Of a stretch of DNA of 64,000 bases, positions 10,587-21,575 are shown in pieces (position 1 is the stretch's first letter; every line of letters starts with the position of its first letter). A program made the translations under genes and the position numbers. The DNA is from Sphaerosporella brunnea (Eukaryota; Ascomycota; Pezizomycetes; Pezizales; Pyronemataceae). Location of the stretch: NCBI GenBank assembly GCA_008704415.1, contig VXIS01000194.1, forward strand, positions 26,381-90,380, in the 5' to 3' direction. The notes below the pieces were generated by a model. That model was not told the DNA's origin, did no database searches, and was given only the letters and a program-made list of their open reading frames with translations.

Positions 10587-11982
10587 TACAGAATTACCAA
10601 ACTTCAATGATAACCTTGCGTATTGCACACCAGTCGGTCCCGTTGGGCAGCTGTGGTTGCTCTTATCACGAGTTCGCAAGGTGCATGGAATGACGGCGAT
10701 AGTGATACAGACAGTATGTGCACTGAGTAGGTTGTGTGGGTTAACGGTGATGGGCTCATGCCGCCCCCAGTGTCGTGGCCGCAGTATCATACACAGATCT
10801 GAAGGGGCACAAAAGCCGATGTTTGAAGCGCTTCAAGTTATTCGCGTCGCTAAAGCACATTCCTTGGAAGACGACCGACGCGATACCACATGCAATATCC
10901 CTCTGCAATCTGCGCCTGCACAGCTAACGGTGCGCCTAGGGGAGTGCGGCACCCGGTAGTCAAAAGGTCTGCACTCCGCTGGCCCCAGAAGCTAGCCCAG
11001 TTGTGGTGAACGACAGTCGTGTTGCTTGGGGGAAAAAAGGTACCATCGAGAATCGCCATGCCTTGAGGCCGAGGAAAGTCATTCGCCGTAGGCCTATTAT
11101 CGGCGAGAGTGAGTAGAGGAGCTCGATGTGGCTGCAGAAACTTTCACGCGTCCGGTCCCCAAGTATTCTAGTCCTTCTGAGGCAGAAGATGCCGTGCTCG
11201 GTGCTGCAGCGGATACCGATTTGCTGGACTTGGCATCTCCAGCAACTCCGAGAAGTTGGCGATAGCTGCATGGTTGAGGCTTTTGGGCTTGGGATGGCTG
11301 AGAAGGGACATGTGAATAGGGGGAGTCAGCACATTGAGTGTCGGGAAACGCTCGGGACGCACCCATTTAACCTATAAAATTAGAGTTTTTTCCGCAGGCA
11401 GAGTGAGTAGAATTCGAGTCGGGCCCGAACCTTTCCTCGCGTGAGCAGGCTGTGGGAATATAGCTGTCAACTTCTTGGTTAGGATCGGACCAGATCAACT
11501 ATCACGCTCCCTCCCAATGAAGACTGTTCGATGGGATGGTATTCTTTGGTTTGCCCAAAGAACTCGGGGGTGGCATGGCTGGTGGCACCAAGAACGCGGG
11601 TGTTGGAAGAGTTAGACGGGTATATACCCGCCTAAAAACAGTCTGGCGACACGCCGTCCTAAAGGTTTCGTGCTGACGCCGCCTGCTGGAAGCCCGGTTG
11701 GCTTGATATCAAGCCGGCCTTCGAACCCGGCAAGTGGTGCGGTCCTGGCAACGCAAACACTGGCAACGATAAACCAGCCAGCCCGGCTTCGCGTTCAGCC
11801 GCCCAGCAGCCCGCTGGCTTGGCTGGCTATCGAGAACACACAGCGGATCTTGGTAGTGTTGAAAATAGGTAGGATTGAGAGAGGAAATAAAGCGATGGAT
11901 AACCGTTGTTGCGATACACACCTTGCATTGGGGCGGCTTAGTAAGCAGGTCCGGCGACGGGCATTGGGGGGGGTTCGATTCG
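10587..11982. other. No gene recognised
   Basis: Short open frames only, with no domains. A stretch near 11760-11840 (CAGCCCGGCTTCGCG..., GGCTGGCTATCGAGAACACA) resembles the end of the hAT-like elements at 13016-13656, too eroded to delimit. Confidence 0.35.
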
Positions 11983-12130
11983 ATGGCGGCCGCTGGAGAC
12001 AGCGGCGCGGCGCTATTCTCCTTGAGCGATGGGGGCAGGAAATTGCTCTGGGGAGGGGAGATGATTGTGTCGCTCTTTCGCCCATTGCTTGGGGCAGAAG
12101 TTCGCGATTGTGGTGCCGCAGTCCCAGATT
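11983..12130 (+). pseudogene. Serine protease fragment carrying the catalytic-Ser region
   Basis: About 148 bp match 10102-10250 of the intact protease gene at close to 90 percent, including the GDSG motif region and the following LFSLSDGG-coding text. Small indels shift the frame downstream, and the His and Asp regions are absent. The surrounding sequence does not match the intact gene, so this is an isolated exon fragment. Confidence 0.7.
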
Positions 12131-12817
12131 CGGTGGCGTCGCGACGCTGGCTTCGAGTCTGCTGGGCAGGCTGTCGGGTCCTCTGGGTGCCGGATTCCGT
12201 TGGCTTGTCCGCCGCCGATCCGCGGCTAAGCTCCTCCTCTGCCTTGCGCATATCCACGATGCGGCCTGGCCATCTCTTCAGACGGTTGCCCATCGTTCTC
12301 CAGGAGCTCACGAGCCTCCATCTGGAGATGGATCCTAGCCTCCCTTCATAACCTGTTGATCTGATGTCTACCTGAGACGGAGATACCCGGAGAGTTCATT
12401 GAGGGCTTTCGCCATGCACTCCCGTTTTTCATTTAGGGCAGCCGGGCCGTGATCGACGTGGGCCGCCAGCTTCTCGTGCCGTTCGGTATGCTGCTTGCTC
12501 ACTTGCCGACCAGGGCGGGAAGCCTCAACTACAAGGGCTAAAGGGATAAATTGAATGCACGGTAAGCGCGTGCGGGCACAAACTATCACTCGCCGCATCA
12601 TATCCGCTCGCTCGCTTCCTCACTACCACCAACTCTAGGCGTTTATGGACACAATCTGCCCATCTGCCCAAAGAATGGTCAAGAAAAAAAGATCTTGACG
12701 ACTGACGCCTCCAGAAAAAAAAAAAAAAAAAAAACCTGAAGGTGAGGTGGGGGAGGGGGGCTCAAAAAATCGCAAACAAAACCTTCCGCCCCCAGCCGTG
12801 AAGGGGGCAGCGAGGAA
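12131..12817. other. No gene recognised; homopolymer A run
   Basis: No gene is supported. A run of roughly 20 A residues lies near 12714-12734. On the minus strand it follows the tRNA-like segment at 12818-12900, so a tRNA-headed SINE with a T-rich tail is one reading of the whole stretch. Confidence 0.3.
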
Positions 12818-12900
12818 GCCCCAGGAATCGAACCGGTGCACCCCAGTTGTGAAGGGGTGCCGATTCCTCCCAGCAGTCTGTACCACTGGGCCACGGGGGG
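12818..12900 (-). other. tRNA-like sequence, probable pseudogene or SINE head
   Basis: On the minus strand GTGGCCCAGTGGTACAGAC resembles a D arm and CACCGGTTCGATTCC resembles a T arm. Between them are a TGCTG/CGGCA stem and a strong CCCC/GGGG stem-loop that could be a type II variable arm. The acceptor ends can be paired (AAGCCCC/GGGGCTT) only if the T arm is shortened, so no consistent cloverleaf forms. I call it tRNA-derived rather than a working tRNA gene. Confidence 0.35.
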
Positions 12901-13015
12901 CTTTTTGATATTTGGAAAGAAGTACGGGAGTATATGAAGCACACCTTGACCTACTTAAGCCTTTTTCACCTTCACCTACCCAAGCAGTTCACCTTCACAC
13001 CCGAAGTCTAAACAC

Positions 13016-13116
13016 CAGTGTTCTCAGTAGCCAGCCCAAACAGCCGGGCGGGCTTTTTGATCAGCCCACATCCGCCCAACGCAACCGGCCGGGCGGGCTG
13101 GCTGTTGAGAACACTG
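13016..13116. mobile_element. Short hAT-like inverted-repeat element, 101 bp
   Basis: The ends are CAGTGTTCTCAGTAGCCAGCC and its imperfect reverse complement (GGCTGGCTGTTGAGAACACTG). The interior repeats GGGCGGGC and CTTTTTGATCAGCCC. The 8 bp outside each end do not match, so it may be a rearranged derivative of the larger element at 13209-13656, which shares both ends. Confidence 0.6.
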
Positions 13117-13208
13117 ATAATGCTCTTTAAGCCAAAACACTCTCTTCCGTACAAGCGTGGGTGATGGTTAGTGAGCAATGCAATTATTTTGCTACTAACC
13201 ATTACATG

Positions 13209-13656
13209 CAGTGTTCTCAGTAGCCAGCCCAAACAGCCGGGCGGGCTGGGCCGGCTGCTTTAAGCAGCCAGCCCGGCGGGCTTTTTGCATCAGCCCAAAC
13301 AGCCCAGCCCACTTGTCGGGCCAGCCCGGCTGCGAGTGATCTCCGGTGAAGACCAGCCACTGTGAGTTGGCGGGGTTCAATCAGCGCCAATAAACTTATC
13401 AGGATCTGTAATGCTATAGTAAACTCCTATCTAGTGATTCCCTCATAGTCATCATTTTCCACGGCGAACATCTTTATGTACGTTTCATTTCATAGCAGTA
13501 GTTTATATCATGGTGGTTGTATTTGTCGTCATGGTGGGCTGCAGCCCAAACAGCCCGCCGGGCTTTTTGATCAGCCCAAACAGCCAGCCGGGCTTTTTGA
13601 TCAGCCCACATCCGCCCAACGCAGCCGGCCGGGCGGGCTGGCTGTTGAGAACACTG
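13209..13656. mobile_element. hAT-like non-autonomous element with 8-bp target duplication
   Basis: A 448-bp element with CAGTGTTCTCAG... at the left and ...GAGAACACTG at the right. It is flanked by identical 8-bp copies of ATTACATG (13201-13208 and 13657-13664), the duplication length expected of hAT transposases. The interior has repeated GCAGCCCAAACAGCC / GGGCTTTTTGATCAGCCC blocks and a core (ATAAACTTATCAGGATCTGT) shared with the copy at 61738. There is no transposase frame. Confidence 0.8.
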
Positions 13657-13894
13657 ATTACATGTAGAGCAACACAATCGACTCGATAAAAGCCACACCG
13701 ACCCTGGAGCGCAAAGGAAGTGCGGTGAGATTATCAGCGCCCCCCAGCGCGCTCATCGAAGCGATGAAAAACAGCCCTGGGCTGGAACGGAAGGGAAGCC
13801 TTGCCCGGATATCAACCGCCGACCGGAAACCCAGCGTCAGCAGTCCGAAATCGACTATTGGCTCTTCAGGAGCAGCGCCACGACTGAAGAAGGT

Positions 13895-13975
13895 CGACTC
13901 AGAGGAGTGTTGGTTCTGCTCTCTGACACGATGCAGAGCCGTGAACACTTGTTCAAGGAATGCGATCGCCACGAC
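13895..13975 (+). pseudogene. LINE ORF2 C-terminal zinc-knuckle fragment
   Basis: The frame encodes CWFC and, after a frameshift, SREHLFKEC. Together these match the layout of the LINE ORF2 C-terminus in this window (CWWC...TREHLLKRC). The fragment is short and frameshifted, so it is dead. Confidence 0.45.
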
Positions 13976-14075
13976 TTGACCAACCTTGGTATCTCGCAGA
14001 AACCGCAGGATAGCCTTTTCTTTCCGCTTTACATCCCGCGACGTGATGATCCGCCTTCCCTCGACATCATATAGC

Positions 14076-14200
14076 CTAACGGACAAGGTCGAAGCAGTAA
14101 GAGCTTGGCCAACCCCGGAGAAGCTAAAGGATTTCAGAGCCTTCCTTGGATTCGCCAACTTCTACCGCCGATTCATACGCTCCTACTCGCAAGTAGTGGC
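14076..14200 (+). pseudogene. Ty3/gypsy reverse transcriptase/RNase H junction fragment
   Basis: The translation reads [29 protein letters not shown], a very conserved stretch of gypsy polyproteins just after the RT core (the [11 protein letters not shown] motif). Nothing recognisable as the rest of pol flanks it; it abuts the LINE fragment at 13895, so this is a mosaic of transposon debris. Confidence 0.75.
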
Positions 14201-14927
14201 ATGTCGCCAACCGTCACACCGCAGGCAGTGTTCGTCACAATCCAGTCCGACCAGCCCTGAGGGCGGACCGGACCTGGACCACATCGTTTCAGAGATGCGC
14301 TAACCGCTTTGGTAATGGTCCATATAAAATTGGTGTGGTGTCGAAACCAGAGCGGCAGCAAAACGGAGGGTATCAAAGTCATTGTGGTGAGAGAGATGGA
14401 GTTGAGAGGCTTAAAACAACATCCAGGTGCTCGCTATCTACTGCCAGTGTCTTCCAGCCTCCACCCTGTGCGGTGCGTTGCTATCCAAGTTGGACTAGCT
14501 TGCAGACTGGCATGGCCTAGATCACGCTAGTCCAAAAAGAGGGGGGTCTCTTATAAGGGTGTTTTTACGGTAGGTCTTTTTGAAGGCTTTGGAAGGCCGA
14601 TACTAACGCACCCTGGACTGATTTGGCCCTTGCAGCGGCAGCTGCGGTGCAGTGCCCATAGGGTACACTGTACCGCCCCGAGGCGGACGCCGGCGGGGTG
14701 GATGGTTGCACATCCCGATTGAGCGGGGTGAGGGGGGAGGAATCCACCTGAAGTGGTTCCCCGGTTTCGTTTGATGGCCTCCATCACAGCGTAGTGGGCA
14801 AAGGGCGTGAAGCCAAGAGGGGAATGAACCGGTGTCCGCCCAGGATGCGATCGCGATGCATCCTACCATAAACCTCGCCGCAGCTGGTCGCGTTTTCTAA
14901 TTACGCGATGCTCACGAGCATGGACAA
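14201..14927. other. No gene recognised
   Basis: Short open frames only, with no motif. Nothing further supported. Confidence 0.4.
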
Positions 14928-15133
14928 GGATGACCGTGTTTACTGTTGGATTTTCGGCGAGTTTGTTCGTTGTTCACTTATCGTGTGCGTCGCGACTGGA
15001 TAACTGTTTGCAATGCCCATAGACGCACCGAGCAACCGAGTTGTGTGGCAGATAAACTGATGTGAGTGATCTCTTGTGAGGGTGACGAAGCACTGAGTGA
15101 TTCCCTGTGAAGCTCTCAACACCCGTTTCGATG
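14928..15133. repeat. Dispersed repeat, copy 2
   Basis: This copy matches 6361-6682 but lacks the 104-bp LINE insertion seen there, so it acts as the empty site. Similarity picks up again at 15308-15370. Identity of the repeat is unknown. Confidence 0.6.
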
Positions 15134-15974
15134 TCTGGAAGCATCAGACACCCAACGAGGCTCAATGGCCCTTAAGGTTTTCCAAATGGCTGATTCTCAA
15201 TCGCATATTCTTTCGTCAGCAAACAACAATATGTCTCCTCCTATTACACTCAAGCTACGTCGCTCTTTGAGGCGTGCCTCCCATGCGGCTACGGCGGAAA
15301 TCACCCGTCTATACACTCCTACCCACCAAAATTGCCCCCGCAGTTTCTACGGATACCAGGGTCGGGCAGGTTGTGGTGGGTTAGGGTTGCAGCCTTCTTC
15401 TCCTCACCACCATGACCCACAAACTCATCTCCTGAGCCCGCATGGCCCCGAAAAAGAGAAAGCGGACCGGCAAGAAAACCGCCCGCTCCGACGCCCCCGA
15501 GGGCGGTGAGGGCACTGAAGACAATCACGCTGATCCTCGCGCTCGGCGCCGGCTTACACTGGGTTCAGTTGTCCACCTGCCCGTTGGGCACAGGCTGCCT
15601 ACCCACACATGCTGACTGTTTGAGGAATAGCGGAAAAGCGAAAGGCGTCAAATTGTGTGGCCGTGTTGTTTGTTCGTTTTCGCAGCATCAGCGATAGATT
15701 TCGCTCGGGAAACTGTTGCAAATCACCTATCCGACACGGACCAGATAAACGGATACGATGATGACTCTGGTTTGATGGCGTGCGGGACGGTCTTGGCCGT
15801 TGCTGAGCTGGGCATGATTGTTCTCGAATGGGAGAGTATGAACTTCCCGTCTAACGTCCGCAGTGTAAAATGTCACTAACCTTGCAACAGGGGCTGGCCG
15901 AGATAACTGAACATAACAGAGTGGAGCTGTTACCAGCTGTCATAAGTAGTGCGGTCTTCACAGCACGCAACAAG
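15134..15974. other. No gene recognised
   Basis: Apart from the resumed repeat similarity at 15308-15370, only short frames occur. No domain or RNA gene is seen. Confidence 0.4.
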
Positions 15975-16060
15975 TCCTTGTTAGTATAGTGGTTAGTATT
16001 TCCGCCTGTCATCGCGATGACCGCCCGCGGGAGACCGGGGTTCAATTCCCCGACAAGGAG
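15975..16060 (+). tRNA. tRNA-Asp (GTC) with intron, second copy
   Basis: Differs from the copy at 7223-7308 only in two intron bases (TCGCGATGACCGCC against TCACCATGACCGCC). Acceptor, D arm, anticodon stem and T arm are intact. The 5' flanks of the two copies also share text (ACAGAGTGGAGCTGTTA-like and CAAGTCC), so the duplication may be larger than the tRNA. Confidence 0.9.
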
Positions 16061-16630
16061 GCGTGTACTTTTTGCTTCCCTCTTCACCGGAACACTGGTG
16101 AGGTTTTTTTTTTTGCGGATGTTTTTAATCGCATACGGGGCGCCCCGATACAGTTTTTGTTCATCGACCGTGGTTTTCTTCATTCCATCAGTTTTCGACG
16201 GATCTGGTGGACAGGCCGCCGGTATCATGCTGTGCAGTAGCCGCTCCAAGCACGTGGATTCCAAGCGCAAGCCGTCACCTCGGCTTGGCCTGCCCAGAAT
16301 GTTTGGAAGCGAAACAAACAGTTTCGGCGAACACATCAAAGCCGGCGTTTGAAGGAACGAGTGCTCTCCAGTGAAGCTGCACGGTGCTGCTCTCTCGGAG
16401 CCGGCAACGCAAACACTGGCAGCCAGCTCGGTTTCTCGTTCAGCCGGCTTGGCTGGCCTCTTTCTCGGCCTTCCGCGTGTACCCGTCGAAATCCACACAC
16501 CCCCCCTCGGTCGGGCGCAACACCTTTCACGTCGGTGATACATCATCACCACACAGCGACAACGCAGGCCCGAGGTGCAGCGGAGAATGGACGTTGCCGC
16601 CCTCGGACTCCACCTCTCCGGGTCCCTAGA
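16061..16630. other. No gene recognised
   Basis: Short frames only. The segment near 16390-16460 has CAGCTCGGTTTCTCGTTCAG / GGCTTGGCTGGCC text like the hAT-like elements, without definable ends. Confidence 0.35.
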
Positions 16631-16960
16631 CTCCGTCAAGGTGAAGGAGCTAGTTGTGGCCGCCAAAACCCCCTGCGGAACCGTGATGGCGGGGGGAATT
16701 GGCTGCGACCCACAGGGATGGAGGGAAGACTGGGCACTCATCTCTCTGGAAGACGTTTTCCGTGGAAAGAATGGGCTGTTCTGGGACCTAGAGGGCTTCG
16801 GAGACATCTCAAAAGGAGTTCAGGATATCGCTGCAGACGGTGAAGTGGAGGGCGGGGTGGATTTGTGCCACGATCGAACATGGTATCAGGGCGGGGCCTC
16901 GACGGGATGGTGTGGGGCAGAAGTCCGTGATGGCGGTTGACCCCAGTCTCAGATTCTGGG
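16631..16960 (+). pseudogene. Serine protease fragment carrying the catalytic-Asp region
   Basis: Positions 16631-16909 match 9685-9963 of the intact protease gene at roughly 95 percent and keep the frame through the EDWALI motif. The match then jumps to the equivalent of about 10206, so the catalytic-Ser segment is deleted, and the frame ends soon after. No His region precedes it. It is a dead partial copy. Confidence 0.8.
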
Positions 16961-18615
16961 ACTGCTGGCCCTGAGTTATGGAGACCACGATTCAGCTGGA
17001 GACAGGGATGGGGCACACGGTGGCTGGGGATACGGTTTTTCAAGATTGGGGCATTACGAGGGGCGTGGTTAACGGAACCGACTTCTTTACATATCATCGG
17101 GGGACTGCATGTCCGGCTCCCGATCCGGAAACCACCACCACCACCTCTCCCGACACTCCCGTCGTAGACCGTACCATCTCGAACGTTACCTTTCCGTACC
17201 ACCTCTCTCCCGGCCGCGGAATCTCCCCATTCTGCATGCCTCCGACTCCGGCGCAAGTTCTGTGTTGTCGGATCCTCCTCCTCCTCCGGACGATTGCGAG
17301 CCTCCGTTGACTCGGTCGGCCCAGCAAAAAGCGCAAGCGCAACGGCGAAAACGACAGGCGCAGGAGACAAGCGAAAGATCAGGGACCTGTCGTTGTGCAT
17401 CGCGCTCCGGTTCGTTGCAGGTGTGGGACATGACGCACGGAGCCGCACTCGCCTTCGATGGTGGTGGGGGATAGTGAGGTTGTATTTGGCAGGGGCATGG
17501 GGTGCGAAACGGTATCTGTGAAATGGGGGGATATTTCTGTGGGATAACATTTGTTTGTTTTTTCCGGGAGGGGTATTTTTTATTTTTCGGGGCCATTCTA
17601 GTGCTTCCCGGCCGACGTAATCAATTCCCTAGCCCTGACCCTAACCCACAATTGCCCCTCCTCATACGGCTCCCCACACCTCGCAAACATGCCCCTCCAC
17701 CGTGTCTTTCCACCTGCCCGGACTTGCGCCTCGACTTTCCAGACCCAAAGGTAATCGCTGCCGCCCGGGGCCACGAGTGCGACCAGCACCAGCAGCTCCA
17801 GTGCACGGACGGTGCTGCGGGCACTCACGGCGCATCTCCGCACGGCGACCGCACGGCGACCGCAAGCCCTTGGCACTGGTGCGCCTGCGGCTCGGGCACC
17901 ACGCCCTCGGTCATGAGCACCGGTACCGCACCCTGCGCCTCCTCCTCGGACGCAAAGATCCTCCCGGACGTCTCTGACGACCACCGTCGCCACGCCGAAG
18001 ACCACCCACCCCACCTTCGGAAGCATGCCGCACGCTAGCCGTACGAGCTCGTAAATGTGTACTGCAACCTGCATAAGGGCAAGATCGGGGGTGTCGGCGG
18101 CTCGTCGAGGAACGACGAGATTTTGGCAGAAGGAAACAATTGGCCTTGCACAGTGTCGTTGTCCATCACGGCCATCGATGACTGTCAAGTCGCGCCGCGG
18201 AGTGTAGTCGCATCTTCCGCACCTTGAACGAGTGCGATCCAGACGGCGGCGTACGGTGGCATGGTGACCACTGATTGCGCGAAATATGTTTTCTACCCGG
18301 CGTGCCAGGTTCGCTGCTCGAGGGTTTATACTGGCACACGATGCATACGATGACTAGGCGGAAAACTGGTTGGAATCTACCTGTGTTTGGCGCCTTTGTA
18401 TATACCCCAGATGTAAGATATGCCGCACACCTAGTCGATGGACCCAGGGGGTGTTAAAAGATATGTATTCAAAATCAAAGCAATCGGCTGCCAGACTCCA
18501 TCGGCCTCCGATTATGCAATCGCGCAACACTCTAGAGTACCGGAGAAAACAAAACAAAAACAAGACGTCCAAAAAGAAAAGTCTCTCCCTTCTATGGCCA
18601 GGACGCAAAAGAAAA
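16961..18615. other. No gene recognised; GC-rich open frames
   Basis: Several overlapping frames of 100-270 codons lie on both strands here (for example minus 16738-17550 and 17598-18188). They have low-complexity Arg/Pro/Gly composition typical of chance frames in GC-rich DNA, and I recognise no domain. Confidence 0.35.
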
Positions 18616-18693
18616 CGTTGTCGGGGAATTGAAGCCCGGTCTCCCGCGTCGTGCTATCGTATGATGCCAGGCGGAAAGACCAACCATTATTCC
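18616..18693 (-). pseudogene. tRNA-Asp pseudogene
   Basis: On the minus strand the text TTTCCGCCTGGCATC...GCGGGAGACCGGGCTTCAATTCCCC follows the tRNA-Asp genes closely, including an intron-like insert. The anticodon region reads GGC instead of GTC, the T stem has a mismatch and the acceptor is not paired. It is a decayed copy. Confidence 0.65.
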
Positions 18694-20715
18694 AGTTTGT
18701 TCTCCTTCGCCCTCGGCTGGCTACCCCAGGCCCTGCTTGTACCCCCCTATCCGTGACCGTCTATTCACCATGTGGATAGCCCTCGGCATCCGTCCATTAT
18801 TGTTTCGTGGTCACAGATGGGACCGAGTGATACGCCGTGAAGCTCTCTGGCGTGTGACGAGCAAAACACTCCCGGATGGGTAGACAAGATACCAGGGATG
18901 CCTGGGAGCTTGCGCGGCGCGAATTCCATTCATTGTCTCAAGTGTCAACCCTGGCCGCACCTCATTATTCGCTACAGTGCACCCTTCAGCGACGGATGAG
19001 GAGGCTGCCATTTTGGCAGTGTGGATCGAGAAGGTCAAGGAAGAGCACCGCCACCGCGGCTTCGATGTGTAGGTTACGTTTGTCATGCCGTCGACATCGA
19101 CAGTCGTCGGCATTGCTGGCGGGGCGCTTTTCTGCTGCCCTTCGTGTTGCGCTGGCCAGCTATAAACTATGACCGGAATCCGATAGCACGTGTAATTTGC
19201 GTTCCTGCACGCCGCCGCAGCGGGAGCAATCCCTACCAGTAGTACGGCACCATGGATAGGCATGTTGAAACAGCAGCTGGTCTTGTCGGCGGACGAGCTG
19301 TGCAAGGGACGATAACGGCCTCAGCGTTCGGTTGTTGGGTTGGCCTTTGTTGCGCTGTGATGCCGTTGTGTTGTAGGTCCGGCTTGTTGAAGCCAAATTC
19401 TTCGATGCTATGAGTCCTATGGTTGAGCACGATTAGTGTTTGGCGGGAGCGGTGATGGATTTGTAGATAAATTTTGACGCTGGTTCTTGCGAGTCCAAGG
19501 AAGCGATATATAACGGCCCCCCTTGGGCGACAGATTTGAAGGCGAAGCACATTATTCTAGCACCTGTGGGAAGTGGGGCATATAAAGAGAGTTAGAAATT
19601 GTTGATGCATTCAGCCCTTAGGTATTACGGTCAGTATTTTTTAGCACTCTATGGAATCTGATACATGTTCTATCCTGCGGAGAAGATCGCCTGTAGGCCT
19701 ACAGGGCCAGCAGACCAGTATTCTCAGCAGGCCAGCCAACTCGGTAGACAGAATTTTGGTTTGTACCACCCAAGTTCTATCTTCCCGGCGGGCCAGCCCA
19801 CTCAGCAGATGATCTACCCGCCGCCATCGAGGTTGTCAACCTCTGAGACTAACAACTACCTTTACATGATGTCTGCGCCGAGCTCCTCGCCCACCAGCAC
19901 CAGTTCAAATGCCTCAGGAAGCAGCATCCTTGCACCCTTCGCTGTTGAAAGCTATTGGGGCATAAGTGCCGTGTTGGGGCCTAGGAATTGCGGTCGCAGT
20001 AGTGCCTGAGCAATGGTTGATCTTTCCCGACAGCAAGCCGGAGAAAGGACCTGATCAAAAGACAAAGTTTATTTAAAACACAGACGCGTTGAATAGGATC
20101 AAGGACGCCTAGTAGAACATCGTCAGATCATGTGCGGTACAGAGATATTCGAGAGGTTCGCCTCCAGCTGACTCAATAAAGCCACAAAGATTATTACCGA
20201 GCGCTACAATGGAATCCGAAAGCCTGAAGTCGAGTGGATTCTTGAGCACTGTCAGGCCTGTTTGGTTGAACGACTGAACGCTCTCGTGCCGCTCTGCAAT
20301 CCTTCGTATCCGAGCGAACATGCGAACGTATCCAGGTTGATTAACCCTAAGACTTTATCGGTCACGGCCGGAGAATCAGAGATCTTGGGCGGTACACACT
20401 AAAATTATGTCGACCGAGTAGGCTGGCTGCCGAGAATTTCGGCCTACAGAATTATTTTCTGGGCATGATAGAAGGGTGCCAGTGAATGAGCCACGGTGGC
20501 TCAGTGACTGCGCCACAACGAGTGAGAATCCAGTTCGAAACTCACAGTAATCCTGGGAAAGGTGTTCGGCCTGCCGAAGTTCATTTCGCTGCCTGAGGGT
20601 GAGGTTGCGCGAAGCTACCCCTCTCCAACCTCCAACGCAACGCAGCAGCCTGGCCAGATTTCCCCGCATCGTGATCAAGTCAGCTCGCCCCAGTCCTCCG
20701 CAATATCGGTACCCT
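18694..20715. other. No confident gene
   Basis: An open frame at 19665-20009 (plus) encodes a Ser/Pro/Gln-rich stretch of 114 codons, and one at 18811-19305 (minus) encodes 164 codons. Neither has a domain or splice support. GGCCAGCC-rich text near 19700-19810 resembles the hAT-like elements. Confidence 0.3.
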
Positions 20716-21575
20716 CCCTATCATACAAAAATATGGTGATTCACGTTTTAAAAAACGTGAGCCCAAGCGGGAAACGCAGTTCACGTTTCTCGGAGATGTG
20801 AATTACGTTATGGTTCTGGCCAGCGTCGAAGAAACGTGAATCACGCCAAATAGAAAGACGTGGCTTGCGTCAACTGCCGTTGAGCTTGAACGGGGGGTGG
20901 CGGTTAATGAGATGGAGTGATATGCAGTGAATCACAACCACCACCCCAAAAACACCAACCCCACAACCACCACCCAAAAAATACCATCCCCACAACCAGC
21001 ACCCCAACCGTGCTATCACTATCAAGTTAAAGGTATCTCAAGCTCTCACAAAACAATCAAGCTAATGTTGCTTCAGCGAAGTGAAAGCAATACTGGTATG
21101 TGCACCAAGCTGAAGGTCCATGGTACCCTCCCACAAACAGGGCTACTTGCTGCAAGCGGTGGTTTTGCTGGTTTGTAGACATTCTTCCTGCGCCGCCGGC
21201 CTCCGATAGCTAACTGCGGCATAGGACCACTGTTTTCTGGTTTCTCTTTTCAAGGGTTGTACTTCATGCGCAGCCAGACTCTCATAGCTGAATGGGGCGT
21301 AGTACTGCATTGCTTCTTGTGTCTGGTGGTGACTTGCTGTCCTTTAGCTCTACCATTGCAACGCAATTACAAACAATATGGGGCGCATTAGAAAGCTCTG
21401 AACACGCAAATCACGTCATGTAAAGAGACGTAGTTCACGTCTGAAGAGACGTGACAGACGTTGTACCTATCACGTTTTCGATCACGTTTTCGGGTTACGT
21501 TTTCAGGTCACGTTTTCCATAAGCTCACGTCATTCTGTGATAAAACGTGACTCAAGTTATGTTTGTATGATAGGG
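20716..21575. mobile_element. Inverted-repeat DNA element with TCACGTTTT subterminal repeats, 860 bp
   Basis: The left end reads CCCTATCATACAAA...TTCACGTTTT and the right end is its imperfect inverse (...GTTTGTATGATAGGG), over about 34 bp. Both flanks inside the ends carry clustered (T)CACGTTTT/AAAACGTGA motifs: three near 20740-20850 and at least seven near 21410-21555, including four in a row at about 21468-21520. The interior has an ACAACCACC-type simple repeat at 20930-21010 and no transposase. A CCT triplet borders both ends, but I cannot fix the duplication length. Family is unknown. Confidence 0.6.

Noticed and set aside
13658..14158. 166-codon minus-strand frame
   Set aside because: The plus strand of the same DNA encodes the LINE zinc-knuckle and gypsy RT fragments, so this frame is antisense to transposon debris.
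20460..20560. Possible tRNA (GTGGCTCAGTGACTG... and CCAGTTCGAAACTC)
   Set aside because: D-arm- and T-arm-like pieces are present but no acceptor or anticodon stem can be formed.
20716..21575. CRISPR-like array suggested by repeated CACGTTTT motifs
   Set aside because: Repeats are only 8-10 bp, occur in both orientations and lack uniform spacers; terminal inverted repeats explain them better.
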